This document shows, piece after piece, positions 6,862 through 8,597 of a stretch of 8,597 nt of DNA. The first letter of the stretch is position 1; each line of letters begins with the position of its first letter. The stretch is taken from NCBI GenBank assembly GCA_014377495.1, contig JACMPN010000267.1, positions 1 to 8,597 of the forward strand, written 5' to 3'. Below the pieces are notes generated by a model that saw only the letters and a list, made by a program, of their open reading frames with translations, ran no database searches and was not told the DNA's origin. Made by a program: the position numbers and the translations under genes. Source of the stretch: Candidatus Sericytochromatia bacterium (GTDB taxonomy: Bacteria > Cyanobacteriota > Sericytochromatia > JACMPN01).

Positions 6862-8121
6862 CTAGTCGTGGAAGGTGAACTCCGTATCGGAGACCCGCAC
6901 CGTCCCGCCTTCGGGGATGCCCATTTCACGCAGCTTGGCGATGACCCCGGCATTTTCCAAAATGCCGAGGAACCGCACCCGGGCCTGACCGCTGTCGAGG
7001 TGGGTGACCGCCAGGATGCTCTCCAGCCGGGGGCTGTCGACCACGTAGACCTGTCCTTTTTCGATGCTGATCGTAAAGAGGGGCTTGTCGTCCTTGGGCA
7101 GCATCCCGATCGGTTCCCGGCGGTTGCTGACGGGGAGCGTGGCCAGTTTCGCCCGGGCAGCGTTCATCAGTTCCTGCACACCCGTCCGGGTAGCCGTCGA
7201 GATGGCGAACAGCGGCAGGGGCGTCTCGGCCCGGAACTGGGCGAGCAATGTTTCCAAAGTCTCCTCGTCGATGAGGTCGATCTTGTTCAGGACGACGAAA
7301 CGGGGCTTCGTTTCAACGTTGATTCCATAGGCCGCCAACTCCGTCTCGACGATGCGGAAATCCGCCCAGGGATCCTCGCTGCTGGAATCCACGAGGTGGA
7401 GCAGCAGCGTGTTGCGCTCGATGTGGCGGAGGAACTCGTGGCCCAGGCCCAACCCGTCGCTGGCTCCGGCGATGAGGCCGGGGATGTCGGCCATGACAAA
7501 GCTGTCGCCGGGACCGAAGCTGATCACGCCGAGATTCGGCGACAGCGTTGTAAACGGGTAGTCGGCAATCTTGGGCCGGGCGGCGGAGACGCAGGCGAGC
7601 AACGAGGACTTGCCCGCATTGGGCAGCCCTGCCAGACCGACGTCGGCGATGAGCTTCAGTTCCAGGATGATTTCGAGACTCTTGCCGGCTTCGCCGGGTT
7701 CGGCAAAATGCGGGGCCTTCCGGGTGGCGGTGGCGAAGTGGGTGTTGCCCCGGCCGCCCCGGCCGCCTTTGACGGCCATGAAGGTCTCGCCTTCTTCGAT
7801 GAGGTCGGCAAGGACGATGCCGCTCGTCGCTTCGCGGATGACCGTGCCGATCGGCACGGAGATGGTCAGATCCAGAGCAGCTTTGCCGTACATGTTCTTG
7901 ATCATGCCCTTTTCACCGTCTAGGGCCTTGAACTTCCGCTTGTACTGGAAGTCCAGCAGTGTGTGCAGGCTGGGGTCGGCCTTGAAGAAGACCGTACCGC
8001 CCCGGCCGCCGTCACCACCGGCAGGGCCGCCGGCCGGGATGAATTTCTCCTTGCGGAAGGCTACGGCGCCATCGCCGCCTTTGCCACTGCTAACGGAGAC
8101 CTTGGCGTAATCGACAAACAT
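6862..8121 (-). CDS. obg: GTPase Obg/CgtA with OCT domain
   Basis: A 419-residue essential-type GTPase of the Obg family that associates with the large ribosomal subunit and acts in its assembly and in stress signalling; cytoplasmic. Seen: the glycine-rich Obg fold (1 to about 158) with GKGGDGAVAFRKEKFIPAGG and GGDGGRGGTVFF; the G domain with P-loop GLPNAGKSS (165-173), switch DYPFTT (187-192), G3 DIPG (212-215), G4 NKID (279-282) and G5 near ISTAT (307-311). A C-terminal OCT domain (about 346-417) carries VRFLGILENAGVIAKLREMG. It is full length and intact. The start MFVDYAKV is the conserved one, but the Shine-Dalgarno site is poor and a strong terminator hairpin ends only 23 bases upstream, so expression probably depends on read-through from rplU-rpmA or on a promoter I cannot see. 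The rplU-rpmA-obg order is a widely conserved cluster. Confidence 0.97.
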   Translation of the reverse strand: MFVDYAKVSVSSGKGGDGAVAFRKEKFIPAGGPAGGDGGRGGTVFFKADPSLHTLLDFQYKRKFKALDGEKGMIKNMYGKAALDLTISVPIGTVIREATSGIVLADLIEEGETFMAVKGGRGGRGNTHFATATRKAPHFAEPGEAGKSLEIILELKLIADVGLAGLPNAGKSSLLACVSAARPKIADYPFTTLSPNLGVISFGPGDSFVMADIPGLIAGASDGLGLGHEFLRHIERNTLLLHLVDSSSEDPWADFRIVETELAAYGINVETKPRFVVLNKIDLIDEETLETLLAQFRAETPLPLFAISTATRTGVQELMNAARAKLATLPVSNRREPIGMLPKDDKPLFTISIEKGQVYVVDSPRLESILAVTHLDSGQARVRFLGILENAGVIAKLREMGIPEGGTVRVSDTEFTFHD

Positions 8122-8144
8122 GTGTAGGTGCTCAAATCATCAAT

Positions 8145-8181
8145 AAAAACCGGGCCGCCGGTCCAAAGACCGGGGGCCCGG
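8145..8181 (-). terminator. Intrinsic terminator between rpmA and obg
   Basis: A 14-position GC-rich stem (8168-8181 with 8150-8163, 13 of 14 paired) with a four-base loop, followed on the minus strand by five T (8149-8145). It lies about 50 bases after the natural rpmA stop and only 23 bases before the obg ATG, so it may serve as an attenuator rather than a full stop. Confidence 0.88.
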
Positions 8182-8230
8182 GAAGTTTAACGCGGACCAC
8201 CCCGTGAGGGCAGGCCCAGACCGGTGGTGC

Positions 8231-8503
8231 TTACGCTTCCACGGCGACGGCGACGGGATAGACGCTGACCTTCTTGCGGTCACCCCCCCGGCGCTCGTAG
8301 GCCACGATGCCAGGAACGAGGGCTTACAGCGTGTGGTCCTTGCCCAGGCCGACATTGGTGCCGGGATGGATCTTGGTGCCACGCTGCCGGATGATGATGC
8401 CGCCGGCCGGGATCGTCTGGCCGCCGTACACCTTGACGCCGAGGCGCTGTGCGTTGGAGTCGCGACCGTTACGGGTCGAGCCAACACCTTTTTTATGTGC
8501 CAT
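8231..8503 (-). pseudogene. rpmA: Ribosomal protein L27 interrupted by an in-frame TAA
   Basis: L27 is a small protein of the 50S subunit that reaches the peptidyl-transferase centre. The frame starts at ATG 8503 with MAHKKGVGSTRNGRDSNAQR and continues through GVKVYGGQTIPAGGIIIRQR and GTNVGLGKDHTL, all canonical L27. Codon 60 is TAA (8324-8326), where other L27 proteins have an aromatic residue (HTLFAL). After it the same frame continues with ALVPGIVAYERRGGDRKK and VSVYPVAVAVEA and ends at a second TAA (8231-8233). Read through, the product would be 90 residues, a normal length; stopped at codon 60 it has 59. There is no frameshift. L27 has no N-terminal extension, and no prp protease gene is present. 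Either a base error (TAC to TAA would suffice), a true loss covered by another copy, or a shortened protein. GAGGAG lies nine bases before the ATG. Confidence 0.9.
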
Positions 8504-8512
8504 AAGTGTGCG

Positions 8513-8518
8513 CTCCTC
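8513..8518 (-). promoter_or_regulatory. Shine-Dalgarno site of rpmA
   Basis: GAGGAG nine bases before the L27 ATG, immediately after the rplU TAA. It shows L27 is translated separately from L21 and confirms an unextended start. Confidence 0.75.
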
Positions 8519-8597
8519 TTAAGCCTGGATGGCGTCGATCATGACGCGGGTGAAACCCTGCCGGTGACCCTGCTTTTTGCGGTAGTGCTTTTTGGGC
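8519..8597 (-). CDS. rplU: Ribosomal protein L21, C-terminal end, cut by window edge
   Basis: The last 25 residues of L21 are present. PKKHYRKKQGHRQGFTRVMI is the typical basic C-terminal block, ending in DAIQA and TAA. L21 is a 23S rRNA-binding protein of the large subunit. The rpmA ATG follows 15 bases later, leaving no room for the prp gene that sits between these two in most Bacillota. The rest of the gene lies beyond the right edge. Confidence 0.92.
   Translation of the reverse strand, partial: PKKHYRKKQGHRQGFTRVMIDAIQA

Noticed and set aside
6814..7923. Plus-strand open frame of 369 codons opposite obg
   Set aside because: Mirror of the conserved Obg coding strand, and it runs across the obg terminator hairpin.
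8281..8300. Run of seven C in the rpmA 3' part as a frameshift source
   Set aside because: The L27 frame is intact through the run (ERRGGDRKK fits the family); only the TAA interrupts it.
8140..8487. Minus-strand 115-codon open frame across the L27 region
   Set aside because: It is a different frame from L27, with no family likeness; the L27 frame is unmistakable on both sides of its stop.

Overview
The window is bacterial, GC-rich and densely coding. Five genes are supported on the minus strand, plus a sixth small candidate. One large gene lies on the plus strand. The organism cannot be named from this sequence. Two clues point to lineage. Obg carries the C-terminal OCT domain known from Gram-positive-type and Thermus-type Obg proteins. 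The L21 and L27 genes are directly adjacent, with no prp (ysxB) gene between them, and L27 has no cleavable N-terminal extension, so a typical Bacillota is unlikely.

Left part (1-4404, minus strand, transcribed right to left). A possible 70-residue Cys-containing small ORF overlaps by four bases (ATGA) the start of a circularly permuted ATP-grasp enzyme. Next comes a fused Alpha-E plus transglutaminase-like protein ending in ten glutamines. A 265-bp gap rich in inverted repeats follows, and then the N-terminal third or less of an alpha-glucan (glycogen) phosphorylase that runs off the left edge. The ATP-grasp / Alpha-E / transglutaminase set is a recurrent bacterial cassette, predicted from comparative genomics to make or break peptide or isopeptide bonds. 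Its substrate is unknown.

Middle (4457-6775, plus strand). Divergent from the cassette is a 772-residue protein that reads as an internal tandem duplication of a transglutaminase-like module. The first copy keeps a Cys-His-Asp triad. The second keeps His and Asp but has glycine where the cysteine should be. Its position next to the cassette suggests a related role, but I do not recognise the protein as a named family.

Right part (6786-8597, minus strand). This is the conserved rplU-rpmA-obg cluster: the tail of L21, L27 and the GTPase Obg, with strong intrinsic terminators after rpmA and after obg. The L27 gene carries an in-frame TAA at codon 60, and clear L27 sequence continues in the same frame after it. 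This is either a sequence error or a real truncation of a normally important ribosomal protein.

Most worth a second look: the L27 nonsense codon, the duplicated transglutaminase-like protein with one dead-looking copy, the small overlapping Cys-ORF, the polyglutamine tail, and the rod-like inverted-repeat element before the phosphorylase gene.
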